Source of the DNA: Alphaproteobacteria bacterium | GTDB taxonomy: Bacteria; Pseudomonadota; Alphaproteobacteria; Micropepsales; Micropepsaceae | Length of the DNA stretch: 50,762 nucleotides | Direction of reading: 5' to 3' | Assembly: GCA_947474645.1 (NCBI GenBank) | Contig: CANJJD010000017.1 | Location: 1-50,762 of the forward strand | Part shown: positions 24,775 to 34,791 of the stretch, piece by piece | Numbering within the stretch: the stretch's first letter is position 1 | Layout: each line of letters opens with the position of its first letter | Made by a program: the position numbers and the translations under genes | Notes under the pieces: generated by a model | Seen by the model: the letters and a program-made list of their open reading frames with translations, nothing else | Databases searched by the model: none | Told to the model about the DNA's origin: nothing

Positions 24775-25119
24775 TTAGACTTTCCAAAAACTCACCACGA
24801 GACCGCCCGAAACGATCAGCGCCCCGCCCAAGAAGATTGGCACAGTCGGCACCGTTCCGAAGGCAAACCAGGCAATCACCTGCCACATCACAAACAGGAG
24901 AGACAAATACAACCCCGCCACCTGGGCGAATTCCAACGGTGCCAGGTTCAGGAGGGTGCCATAGCCCGCCAGCAGCGCCGCGCCGGCCAGAAACAGGCCG
25001 ATGCGCGCCAGACCCTGATGCTCAAAAAGGGATTTGCGGATGATGGCGTCGCCCGTCACCTCCAGGGCGGTGGCGATCACCAGCAAGAGCAGGACCGGCA
25101 TGTCGGTCAGCAGCTTCAT
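24775..25119 (-). CDS. Small four-helix membrane protein, SMR/EamA-like
   Basis: A 114-residue membrane protein with four hydrophobic helices, including MPVLLLLVIATALEVTGDAI and LAGAALLAGYGTLLNLAPLE. Size and topology resemble half-size drug/metabolite transporters (SMR type). The conserved glutamate of SMR pumps may correspond to the Glu in ATALEVTGD, but the match is loose. ATG 25119 has a purine-rich site (AGGGGGG) upstream. It lies 22 bases before the NhaD-like gene on the same strand, so they may be co-transcribed. Confidence 0.55.
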   Translation of the reverse strand: MKLLTDMPVLLLLVIATALEVTGDAIIRKSLFEHQGLARIGLFLAGAALLAGYGTLLNLAPLEFAQVAGLYLSLLFVMWQVIAWFAFGTVPTVPIFLGGALIVSGGLVVSFWKV

Positions 25120-25185
25120 TGACGCCCCCCTGTGCGGACTCACAATAGCCGCACTCGCCACAACAGCGCGAGGCATTTTGGACGA

Positions 25186-27009
<1,824 letters not shown>

Positions 27010-27369
27010 GGGACCGGAATCAATAAGAGGGCGCGGATTTGCCGGGCTTATAGACGCATGCCGTGCTGCGGAGCAACATCGCGGAGGGCTGTTCCTATCG
27101 CGCGATTGCCAAGATTAACCGGTTTTCCCAGCCTTTCCGGGCATTTGCGGGAATTTGGGGCGGGTTTTTCGCCACACTATTGAGAGAATTTTCGCCTATA
27201 AGCCGCATCATAAGCGCAAAAATTCCAGGGCCCGCCGCACGCCGGACAGCCCCAAGGAAATATCCAGCATAGGGGAACCCGCCCGATCCGCCGAAAGATG
27301 CGGCGGGTTGTAAGTGTATACTGTAATCGAAGGGAGCCATGCTCCCGGCTGTATCAGGAACGTGTCGAG
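27010..27369. other. Divergent intergenic region between typA and the RND pump
   Basis: It holds the typA promoter to the left and the pump promoter to the right (27317-27346, listed separately). The central part (27120-27240) is more AT-rich, with runs of A and T. A 20-codon minus-strand frame near 27208-27270 (MLDISLGLSGVRRALEF-like) is protein-like but too short to call. Confidence 0.5.
27317..27346 (+). promoter_or_regulatory. Promoter -10 and operator-like palindrome of the RND operon
   Basis: TATACT (27317-27322) is a near-perfect -10. About ten bases downstream is a perfect dyad GGGAGC-CAT-GCTCCC (27332-27346), overlapping the expected transcription start. It could be a repressor operator or a 5' UTR hairpin just before the mdtA-like start at 27370. 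No regulator gene is adjacent. Confidence 0.45.
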
Positions 27370-28593
27370 ATGAATGTGCAGATCAGTCCGCTTCAGACCC
27401 CGCCAGTGCGCGATGCTGGCCCGGACGATGCGTCCAGTGGGCGCCGTCGCACCATTCTGATCGGGGTCGCGGCCCTGGCGCTGCTGCTGGGCGGATTCTG
27501 GTACTTCACCCACAAGAGCGCCCCCCCGGTGCGGCGCGTCACGGCGGCGCCGGTCAAGGTGGCCGTGGTGGAAGTGCGCAACATGTCGGTGATCGAGCGC
27601 ACCATCGGCACCGTGCTGGCCAATTCCACCGTGTCGGTCAACGCCCGCATCCAGGGCCAGATGATCCGGGCCGGATTCAAGGAAGGCCAGATGGTCAAGA
27701 CCGGCGACATCCTGTTCCAGATCGATCCGCGTCCCTATCAGGCGACCTATGACAATGCGCTGGCGAACCTGGCCACCGCCAAGGCCAAGGCCGACCGCTA
27801 TGCGCGGCTGAAGTCGCAGAACGCCATTGCCGGCCAGGAATATGACGACGCCCAGGCCGCCTTCCTGGAAGCCAAGGCCACCGCGGAATCGGCGCGCCTG
27901 AACCTGGAATTCACCACCATCCGCGCGCCGGTCAACGGCAAGACCGGTCCGATCCTGGTCCAGCCGGGCAACATGGTGGCCGCCAGCACGGCCAGCACCA
28001 ACGCCGTGCCGCTGGTCACCCTGAACGAAATCCAGCCGGTGAAGATCGCGTTGTCGCTGCCCCAGTCCGACCTGCCGCGCATCCAGGAAATGCAGCGCAC
28101 CAAGGGCCTGACCGTGACGGTGGCCCTGCATGACGCGGGCGGCGGCGGCGACATCAAGATACCGGTCAACTTCATTTCCAATGCGGTGACCGGCAATACC
28201 GGCACCATCGAGCTGCGCGCAACCTATCCCAATGACGACATGGCGCTGGTGCCCGGCCAGCTTGTGGACGTGGTGGTGGCGCTGGCGGAAATCCCCAATG
28301 CCACGCAGGTGCCGCGCGAAGCCGTCAATACCGGCCCGGACGGCCAGTTCGTCTATGCCATAAAGGACGGCACCGCCCAGCAGGTGCCTGTGAAGGTGTT
28401 GTTCGACGATGGCGTCAACGATGCGGTGTCCGGCGCGCTGAAAAATGGCGACCAGGTGATCACCGAAGGCCAGTTGCGCGTCATTCCCGGCGCCAAGGTC
28501 TCCATCACCGGCGCCAAGAAGGCCAGCAACGCCAAGGGCGCGATGACCAGTGGACGGCGGCGCGTGCCGCACGCCCAGGACCGCGAAGGCTGA
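27370..28593 (+). CDS. RND efflux periplasmic adaptor (MdtA-like)
   Basis: A 407-residue membrane-fusion protein. A membrane anchor (about 27-47, TILIGVAALALLLGGFWYF) is followed by a lipoyl half-motif, then an alpha-hairpin (ANLATAKAKADRYARL and AFLEAKATAESARLNLEFT), beta-barrel (ITLNEIQPVKIALSLPQ) and membrane-proximal domains (PRFDDGVNDAV-like end). It links the inner-membrane pump to an outer-membrane channel. The pump gene follows 13 bases later. No outer-membrane factor is encoded here, so a shared TolC-type channel is presumed. ATG 27370 removes an unlikely upstream extension. Confidence 0.88.
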   Translation: MNVQISPLQTPPVRDAGPDDASSGRRRTILIGVAALALLLGGFWYFTHKSAPPVRRVTAAPVKVAVVEVRNMSVIERTIGTVLANSTVSVNARIQGQMIRAGFKEGQMVKTGDILFQIDPRPYQATYDNALANLATAKAKADRYARLKSQNAIAGQEYDDAQAAFLEAKATAESARLNLEFTTIRAPVNGKTGPILVQPGNMVAASTASTNAVPLVTLNEIQPVKIALSLPQSDLPRIQEMQRTKGLTVTVALHDAGGGGDIKIPVNFISNAVTGNTGTIELRATYPNDDMALVPGQLVDVVVALAEIPNATQVPREAVNTGPDGQFVYAIKDGTAQQVPVKVLFDDGVNDAVSGALKNGDQVITEGQLRVIPGAKVSITGAKKASNAKGAMTSGRRRVPHAQDREG

Positions 28594-28606
28594 GAAGGCC
28601 CAACCG

Positions 28607-31600
28607 ATGAACCTGTCCAAGCCCTTTATCGAACGTCCCGTGATGACCACCCTGGTCATGGCGGCCATGGTGATCTTCGGCGGCTTTGGCTATTCCAGCC
28701 TGCCGGTCTCCGATCTTCCCAATATCGATTTCCCCACCATCTCGGTTTACGCCAACCTGCCGGGCGCCGATCCCGACACCATGGCCTCGTCGGTGGCCTC
28801 GCCGCTGGAAAACCAGTTCTCGGCGATCAACGGCATCGACCAGATGACGTCGACCAGCACCCAGGGCTCGACCCAGATCCAGTTGCAGTTCAGCCTGGAC
28901 CGCAGCCTGGACGGCGCGGCGCAGGACGTGCAGTCGGCCATCTCCGCGGCCACCCGCAACCTGCCCAAGGCGTTGCCGCAGCCGCCCACCTTCCGCAAGC
29001 AGAATCCTGCCGACATTCCGATCATGTTCCTGGCGATGCGGTCCAAGACGCTGAAATCGTCGGAAGTGGACGAATATGCCGAAACCCTGCTGGCGCGGCA
29101 GCTCTCCACCATCGACGGCGTCGCCCAGGTGGGCGTGTTCGGCACGGCCAAATATGCGGTGCGCATCCAGGCAGACCCAGCCGCGCTGGCCACCCGCCAG
29201 ATCGGCATCGACAAGCTGGTCAACGCCGTAACCAACGCCAACGTCAACCTCGCCACCGGCGCGCTGAACGGAAGCACCCGTTCCACCGTCATCCATACCG
29301 GCGGCCAGCTCAGCAACGCCGCGGAATTCAAGAACCAGATCGTCACCTACCAGAATGGCAGCCCTGTCCGGCTCAAGGACGTGGCCAATGTGATCGACGG
29401 GCTGGAAAATCCCTATGGCAAGAGCTGGTACAAGGGCGATGAAGCCATCGTGCTGGCCATCTTCCGCCAGCCCGGCTCCAATGTCGTGGCGGTGACCGAC
29501 GCCATCAAGAAGGTGTTGCCGCAATTTCGGGCGAGCCTGCCGCCGGCGGTGCAGATGGATGTGGTGTTCGACCGCAGCCAGATGATCCGCGCCTCGATCG
29601 ACGATGTGCAACATACGCTGCTGATCGCCGGCGCGCTGGTGGTGGGCGTGATCTTCGTCTTCCTGCGCCGGGTGTCGGCCACCATCATTCCGTCGCTGGC
29701 CCTGCCCATCGCCATCATCGGCACCTTCGCCGGCATGGCGGCGTTCGGCTTCAACCTGGACAATCTTTCGCTGATGGCGCTGACCCTGTCGGTCGGCTTC
29801 GTGGTGGATGACGCCATCGTGATGCTGGAGAATATCGTCCGCCACATCGAGATGGGCGAGAAACCCTATGCCGCGGCGATCAAGGGCTCGGGCGAAATCG
29901 GCTTCACCATCCTGTCCATGACCATCTCCCTGGCGGCGGTGTTCATTCCCATCGTCTTCATGGGCGGTATCGTCGGCCGCTTGCTGCACGAATTCGCCGT
30001 CACCATCATCCTGGCGATCCTGTTCTCCGGCGTCATTTCCCTGACCCTGACGCCCATGCTGTGCGCCCGCATCCTCAAGGACGAGCATGGCCAGAAGCAC
30101 AATGTCTTCTACCGCTTCAGCGAAAACAGCTTCAACAAGGTGCAGGGCCTCTACGACCGCACCCTGCGCTGGAGCATCACCCATCCCCGCGCGATCCTGG
30201 GTGTTTTCGTGGGCAGCCTTGTCGCCGCGGTGCTGATGATCTCGATCATGCAGAAGGATTTCCTGCCCAGCGACGATACCGGGCGCATCCAGGGCAACAT
30301 CCAGGCCGCCAACGGCACCAGCTTCGCCAAGATGGCGGCTTACACCCAGCAGGTCATGAAGATCGTGGGCGAGGATCCGGACATTGACGGCGTGATGGGG
30401 CAGATGGACGGCAACAATGGCAGCGCCGGCACCAACAATGCCCGCATGATGATGATCAAGCTCAAGCCGCTGGGCGTCCGCAAATCCACCCCCGAGCAGA
30501 TCATTCGCCGCCTGCGTCCCAAGGTTTCGCATATTGCCGGGGTCAATGTGTTCCTCACCAATCCGCCCGCCATCAACCTGGGCGCGCGCAGGGCCCGTTC
30601 CACCTATCAGTACACGCTGCAGGGATTGGATCTGGGCCAGTTGCAGGACTATTCCGACCAGTTGATGGAGGCGCTGCGCAAGCAGCCCGGCTTTGTCGAC
30701 ATCACCTCCGACAACGAATCCGCGATGCCGTCGGTCCAGGTCAAGATTGACCGCGACCGCGCCGCCGCCTTCGGCGTATCGCCGCTGCAGATCGAAACGG
30801 CGCTGGGCTCGGCCTTTGGCGGCCAGCGCATCTCCCAGATCAACACCTCATCGAACCAGTATGAAGTGATCATGGAGCTGCTGCCGCGCTATCAGAGCGA
30901 CGCCTCCGCGCTGGACCGGCTCTACATCACCGGCACCGGCAACACGTTGGTACCGCTGACCGCGGTGACCGACATGACCTCCAGCACGGTCCCGCTGTCG
31001 GTCAACCATGCCTTCCAGATCCCGGCGGTGACGGTTTCCTTCGACCTGGCGCCCGGCAAGGCGCTGTCGGACGCCGTGACCGGCATCCGCCAGGCCGGCG
31101 AGGCCATCGGCATGCCCGAATCCATCCAGGGCAGTTTCCAGGGCACCGCGGCGGCGTTCGAGGAATCCACCAAGAATATGGGCGTGCTGCTGCTCATCGC
31201 CATGGTGGTGGTCTACATCATCCTGGGCATTCTCTATGAAAGCTTCATCCATCCCTTGACCATCCTGTCGGGCCTGCCCTCGGCGGCGGTGGGCGGCCTG
31301 GTTACGCTGTGGATCGCGCATCTGCTGTTCCTGGCCGAGATCACGCCGGTGGACATGTCGCTGACGCTCTATGCCTTTGTCGGGCTGATCATGCTGATCG
31401 GCATCGTCAAGAAGAACGCCATCATGATGATCGACTTCGCCATCAACCGGCAGCGCTCCGACGCCACGATCCCGCCGGAACAGGCGATCTACGAGGCCGC
31501 GATCGTGCGCTTCCGCCCCATCATGATGACCACCATGGCGGCGCTGATGGGCACGCTGCCAATCGCCTTCGGCAGCGGCTCGGGCGCGGAATCGCGCCGT

Positions 31601-31759
31601 CCGCTGGGCCTGTGCGTGGCGGGCGGATTGCTGTTGTCGCAGCTCCTGACCCTCTACATCACGCCGGTGATCTATTCCTATCTCGACCGGTTCAGCACCC
31701 GGATGCAGCGCCGCAAGGCCCACCGCCGCAGCAGCGGCGCGCCCATGCCGGCTGAGTGA
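28607..31759 (+). CDS. RND efflux transporter permease (MdtB/MdtC-like)
   Basis: A 1050-residue HAE1-type RND pump with 12 membrane helices and two large periplasmic loops. The N-terminus (NLSKPFIERPVMTTLVM), then SLPVSDLPNIDFPTISV and GADPDTMASSVASPLE, are those of MdtB/MdtC proteins. The proton-relay Asp pair is present in VGFVVDDAIVMLENI. It exports drugs, bile salts or metabolites using the proton gradient. E. coli uses an MdtB2-MdtC heterotrimer; here a single pump gene implies a homotrimer. It ends at 31759, followed by a palindromic stretch. Confidence 0.92.
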   Translation: MNLSKPFIERPVMTTLVMAAMVIFGGFGYSSLPVSDLPNIDFPTISVYANLPGADPDTMASSVASPLENQFSAINGIDQMTSTSTQGSTQIQLQFSLDRSLDGAAQDVQSAISAATRNLPKALPQPPTFRKQNPADIPIMFLAMRSKTLKSSEVDEYAETLLARQLSTIDGVAQVGVFGTAKYAVRIQADPAALATRQIGIDKLVNAVTNANVNLATGALNGSTRSTVIHTGGQLSNAAEFKNQIVTYQNGSPVRLKDVANVIDGLENPYGKSWYKGDEAIVLAIFRQPGSNVVAVTDAIKKVLPQFRASLPPAVQMDVVFDRSQMIRASIDDVQHTLLIAGALVVGVIFVFLRRVSATIIPSLALPIAIIGTFAGMAAFGFNLDNLSLMALTLSVGFVVDDAIVMLENIVRHIEMGEKPYAAAIKGSGEIGFTILSMTISLAAVFIPIVFMGGIVGRLLHEFAVTIILAILFSGVISLTLTPMLCARILKDEHGQKHNVFYRFSENSFNKVQGLYDRTLRWSITHPRAILGVFVGSLVAAVLMISIMQKDFLPSDDTGRIQGNIQAANGTSFAKMAAYTQQVMKIVGEDPDIDGVMGQMDGNNGSAGTNNARMMMIKLKPLGVRKSTPEQIIRRLRPKVSHIAGVNVFLTNPPAINLGARRARSTYQYTLQGLDLGQLQDYSDQLMEALRKQPGFVDITSDNESAMPSVQVKIDRDRAAAFGVSPLQIETALGSAFGGQRISQINTSSNQYEVIMELLPRYQSDASALDRLYITGTGNTLVPLTAVTDMTSSTVPLSVNHAFQIPAVTVSFDLAPGKALSDAVTGIRQAGEAIGMPESIQGSFQGTAAAFEESTKNMGVLLLIAMVVVYIILGILYESFIHPLTILSGLPSAAVGGLVTLWIAHLLFLAEITPVDMSLTLYAFVGLIMLIGIVKKNAIMMIDFAINRQRSDATIPPEQAIYEAAIVRFRPIMMTTMAALMGTLPIAFGSGSGAESRRPLGLCVAGGLLLSQLLTLYITPVIYSYLDRFSTRMQRRKAHRRSSGAPMPAE

Positions 31760-31768
31760 GAGCCACGA

Positions 31769-31870
31769 CCGGCCCCTCAGGGCCGGGCAAATCGCTTCAG
31801 TGAACCGATTTGAGTAGCGAGCGCGCCGAGCTTGAGCGAGGCGCAGCGGCAAATGTGAGATCTCCGGGTT
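31769..31870. repeat. Intergenic hairpins and dispersed-repeat-like sequence
   Basis: Three dyads in a row: CCGGCCC-CTCA-GGGCCGG (31769-31786), CAAATCG/CGATTTG (31788-31812) and GCGCC/GGCGC (about 31822-31843). The second half resembles the inverted stretch at 1-99. It separates the RND pump from the convergent secreted-protein gene and may end both transcripts, though no T-tract is seen. Confidence 0.5.
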
Positions 31871-31875
31871 TAGGC

Positions 31876-32814
31876 CTACTCACCCTTAAACGTCTGTTTC
31901 ATCTGATAGGCGATGCCGTCCTGCTGCATCCGCATGTTGCCGTCGGCGCTCATGGAATAGAGCCCCTTGAGATAGCCCAGATCACTTTCGCTGAGCTGGC
32001 TGGGCGGGTTCGGGCAATTCCTGGCCAGCAGGTTGACGATGCTGGGAAGCGGCTGCTGGCAGACCTCCAGCGAGCTGAGGTGGGTCAGCGCCAGCATGCC
32101 GATATAGTCGGCCAGGGTGCCCACTTCGTAATCCGTCAGTTTGGTGGGATCGGCGGCGATGATGACGTTGCGGAAGATGGTGCGTACGCCGTCCTTCAGC
32201 CGTCCCCCCGTGACCTTGCGGGTGCCGTTGGCGGTTCCCACGCCGCTGCCGCCGGTTGCGATGTCTTGCGCGACGGCGCCCACCAGGTCGGACGACACGG
32301 CGCCATAGGCATCCACCTCCACCTTGCCGCTCAGATCCTTGGTTGCGGTCAGGTACCAGGCCTGGATGGGGCGCGTGACCACCGCCAGCTTGTCGGCCTG
32401 GGCGGGACCGGAATGATAACCCAGATACATGCGGTACTTCCTGCGCACGGTATCCAATAGGTTCTGAGGCGTAGTGGTGAAGACGATTTCGATATTGGCG
32501 CGGCAGGACGGGTTCTTGTCCACCGGCGCCTTCACTTGGGCGGCCAGCTCGCGCACCCGGCGGCTGACGAAGGCGGCGAATTTGGGGGCAAGGCCCGCCG
32601 TGTTGGGGCAGACGCCGTTCTCCCAGCGCGCCATCTTGCCGGTGAGATAGGACGGCGCGGCAAAGGAGCGGACGAAGCGGTTCACCACTTCCTGCGGCGC
32701 TTCCTTCAGCCCGGTCACGGTCACGGTCACACTTTCCACCGGCCCCGCAGCACTTTGTGCCGCCGCAGCCAGGCCGCTTGCCAGAAGGAAAATCGTGATG
32801 GCTCCAGCCTTCAT
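31876..32814 (-). CDS. Secreted protein of unknown function, paralog B
   Basis: A 312-residue exported protein (signal peptide about 1-22) of no recognised family. It is a clear paralog of the preceding gene: shared stretches are KMARWENGVCPN, VKAPVDKNPSCRANIEI, VTRPIQAWYLT, LTHLSSLEVCQQPLPSIVNLLARNC and a C-terminal SDLGYLKGLYSM. Four cysteines are conserved between the two copies, suggesting two disulfides. It follows its paralog by 8 bases in the same direction. Both are downstream of the protease/BlaI genes and probably share their control. Confidence 0.65.
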   Translation of the reverse strand: MKAGAITIFLLASGLAAAAQSAAGPVESVTVTVTGLKEAPQEVVNRFVRSFAAPSYLTGKMARWENGVCPNTAGLAPKFAAFVSRRVRELAAQVKAPVDKNPSCRANIEIVFTTTPQNLLDTVRRKYRMYLGYHSGPAQADKLAVVTRPIQAWYLTATKDLSGKVEVDAYGAVSSDLVGAVAQDIATGGSGVGTANGTRKVTGGRLKDGVRTIFRNVIIAADPTKLTDYEVGTLADYIGMLALTHLSSLEVCQQPLPSIVNLLARNCPNPPSQLSESDLGYLKGLYSMSADGNMRMQQDGIAYQMKQTFKGE

Positions 32815-32822
32815 TCCGGTCC

Positions 32823-33722
32823 CTAACGCGCGCCCAGCGCCTTTTTCATATGGAAAGCGATCTGTTCTTTCTGCCCGGCCAGCAAGCGGTCGGTGTTCAT
32901 CCGGTACAGACCTGTGAGATAGGCGATGTCCGTGCTGCTGAGTTCGCCGGGGGCACTGGCGCAGTTGGGCGCCAGGCTGTTGAGGATGCTGGGCAGGTCC
33001 ACGCAATCGTCCAGCGAAGCCGGCCGGGCCAGAACCAGGAAGGCAATATAATCGGCCACCGCCCCCATCTCCATTTTCAACAGCCGGTCGCGATCACCCA
33101 GCACCAGTACATTCCGGAATCCGGTGCTCAGGCCATCGCTGACCCTGGTACCGGTTGAATGAACAACCGGCGCCGAAACCATCACACGGCACCATGGCGG
33201 GTCGAAGCATTTGGGAAGGCCGCTTGGCCGTGTGTCGCTGATGCGTTCGCCACTGGCGTCAATGGTGATCGTGGCGTACCAGGCCTGGATGGGCCGGGTC
33301 ATGCGGGCCGCCTTCTCGGCGTCACCCATATTCTCGTAAAGGCCGAGATAGTTGACGTGCTTGTCGCGGACGTAATCCATCACCGATTGCGGGTTGGAGG
33401 CAAAGCCGATCTCGACATTTTGCTGGCAGGAAGGATTCTGGTTCACCGGGGCGCCGACCTGGACGGCAACAGCCTTGATCCTGCGGAGCACGAATTCCAG
33501 CAATTCGGACTTGAGGCCTTCGGCTTTCACGCAGATGGGCGTTTCCCAACGCCCGATCTTGCCGGCGACGCGCGATGCAGCGGCATGGGATTCCACATAT
33601 TGCTGGATCTGCGTCACGCGCAGCGCCGTCACAGTGACGCTTTCCACCGGCGACTTGGGACCTTGCGCCGCCACGGAGGCAGTGCCTGCGACAAGGAAAA
33701 TTGCGATGGCTGCTATTTTCAT
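32823..33722 (-). CDS. Secreted protein of unknown function, paralog A
   Basis: A 299-residue exported protein (signal peptide about 1-20, ending SVAA). Conserved with its neighbour are KIGRWETPICVKAEGL, VGAPVNQNPSCQQNVEI, MTRPIQAWYATI, ASLDDCVDLPSILNSLAPNC and IAYLTGLYRM, including four cysteines. A unique insertion with two extra cysteines (KCFDPPWC) sits in the middle. Function unknown. The promoter region (33723-33781) has a TATAAA-like -10 and an operator-like 13-mer resembling the one before blaI, suggesting BlaI-type repression. Confidence 0.65.
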   Translation of the reverse strand: MKIAAIAIFLVAGTASVAAQGPKSPVESVTVTALRVTQIQQYVESHAAASRVAGKIGRWETPICVKAEGLKSELLEFVLRRIKAVAVQVGAPVNQNPSCQQNVEIGFASNPQSVMDYVRDKHVNYLGLYENMGDAEKAARMTRPIQAWYATITIDASGERISDTRPSGLPKCFDPPWCRVMVSAPVVHSTGTRVSDGLSTGFRNVLVLGDRDRLLKMEMGAVADYIAFLVLARPASLDDCVDLPSILNSLAPNCASAPGELSSTDIAYLTGLYRMNTDRLLAGQKEQIAFHMKKALGAR

Positions 33723-33735
33723 GCCGCCCCGATTC

Positions 33736-33748
33736 TACTACTCGTGTA
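33736..33748 (-). promoter_or_regulatory. Candidate BlaI operator before the tandem secreted genes
   Basis: Plus-strand TACTACTCGTGTA. It matches the 13-mer before blaI at nine of thirteen positions, keeping TACTAC and the final GTA with TAC...GTA symmetry. A TATAAA -10 (minus strand, 33752-33757) lies just upstream, so the site would cover the transcription start. Confidence 0.45.
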
Positions 33749-33781
33749 GGTTTTATAGCACGCGCCCCGGTGGGGCGCAAC

Positions 33782-34789
33782 TCACGGCGCTGCGGCGGGC
33801 GGCGCGGTCTCGGAGACGTAGAAAGTGCGCTCGTCCGGCGCCAGGTAAATGTGCAGGTGCCTGAGCACATCCATGCCGATGGTGATCTCCGGCAGGCCGC
33901 TGTTGAGCAAGGCGCGGTTCTCGGTCTGCTGGCCGCGGCCCCCCGCCCGGGCCATGCGGTCGGGCAACAGCATCATGTCCGGCGTCAGCACCGTCACCCC
34001 GCCGAAGGACAGGCTGGCGAAGGTATGCATGAAGGCGTTCAGGGACGGGTCGCTGTTGACCGCGCCCAGCGGCGTCACTCCCGGCGAATCCGCCCGCAAG
34101 CCGAACGCCATCCCCGCCACCGGCAGGCTGATGATGCTGTATTGCGAGCCGGTGTCGATCACCGCATCGAAAGCACGGCCGTCCAGCATCACCGGGATAT
34201 GGATATGGCCGTCCTTGATGGTGAAGCGCATCGCGGCGATGGCCGGCGGATGCCAGTAATTGATGGCGCCGGGACAATGATCCTTGGAAAACAGCTTGAG
34301 GATGCCGGTGCCGAAATCCACGTCCACGTCATAGTCGAACAGCAGGTCGCGCGATAGCATGCCCGCCAGCATCGGCGTGCCGCGCGCGAAATCCGGATCG
34401 GGCCAGATGCGCAGCTCCACATCCCGCCGCTGGACCTTGCCGAAGGACAGGCTCTGCACCGTGGCGGCGCTTTGCGAGACATGACCGCTGACATCGCGCG
34501 TCTCGCTGGCCGGCGCCCCGCGATAGCTGCCCACCGCAGCGCGCGCCCGGCGCAGCCGCAGCTTCAGTTCTTCCGCCACAGTCCGCGTCAACTGGCTCTG
34601 GGGCGCGCCGGTATCCAGGATCATGCCCTTGTCCACGCCATTGACGGTGACCGGCACCACCATCACGTCGGTCGCGCCGAAATGCGCCATCTGCTGGCTG
34701 GAGAGAAGGCGCAAGGGGCCGCAGGCCTGGGCTTGCGCGGCCCCTGTCCCGGCAAGACAGAACAAGGCCGCGATGACGGCCCCGCGCAT
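33782..34789 (-). CDS. Secreted retropepsin-like aspartic protease with two DTG motifs
   Basis: A 335-residue exported protein (signal peptide about 1-22). Two aspartyl-protease half-motifs are present in one chain: MILDTGAPQSQL (Asp59) and VIDTGSQYSII (Asp212), each followed by a hydrophobic-hydrophobic-Gly-type segment (IGMDVLRHLHIYL near the end). A two-lobed single chain could form its own active site. Bacterial retropepsin-like proteins of this kind are mostly uncharacterised. It starts 2 bases after the M56 stop, so it is almost certainly translated from the same message as blaI and the M56 protease. Confidence 0.78.
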   Translation of the reverse strand: MRGAVIAALFCLAGTGAAQAQACGPLRLLSSQQMAHFGATDVMVVPVTVNGVDKGMILDTGAPQSQLTRTVAEELKLRLRRARAAVGSYRGAPASETRDVSGHVSQSAATVQSLSFGKVQRRDVELRIWPDPDFARGTPMLAGMLSRDLLFDYDVDVDFGTGILKLFSKDHCPGAINYWHPPAIAAMRFTIKDGHIHIPVMLDGRAFDAVIDTGSQYSIISLPVAGMAFGLRADSPGVTPLGAVNSDPSLNAFMHTFASLSFGGVTVLTPDMMLLPDRMARAGGRGQQTENRALLNSGLPEITIGMDVLRHLHIYLAPDERTFYVSETAPPAAAP

Positions 34790-34791
34790 GC

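Noticed and set aside
28505..30532. A 675-codon frame antisense to the RND pump
   Set aside because: The pump is full-length and conserved; the antisense product is His/Asp/Arg-rich without motifs.
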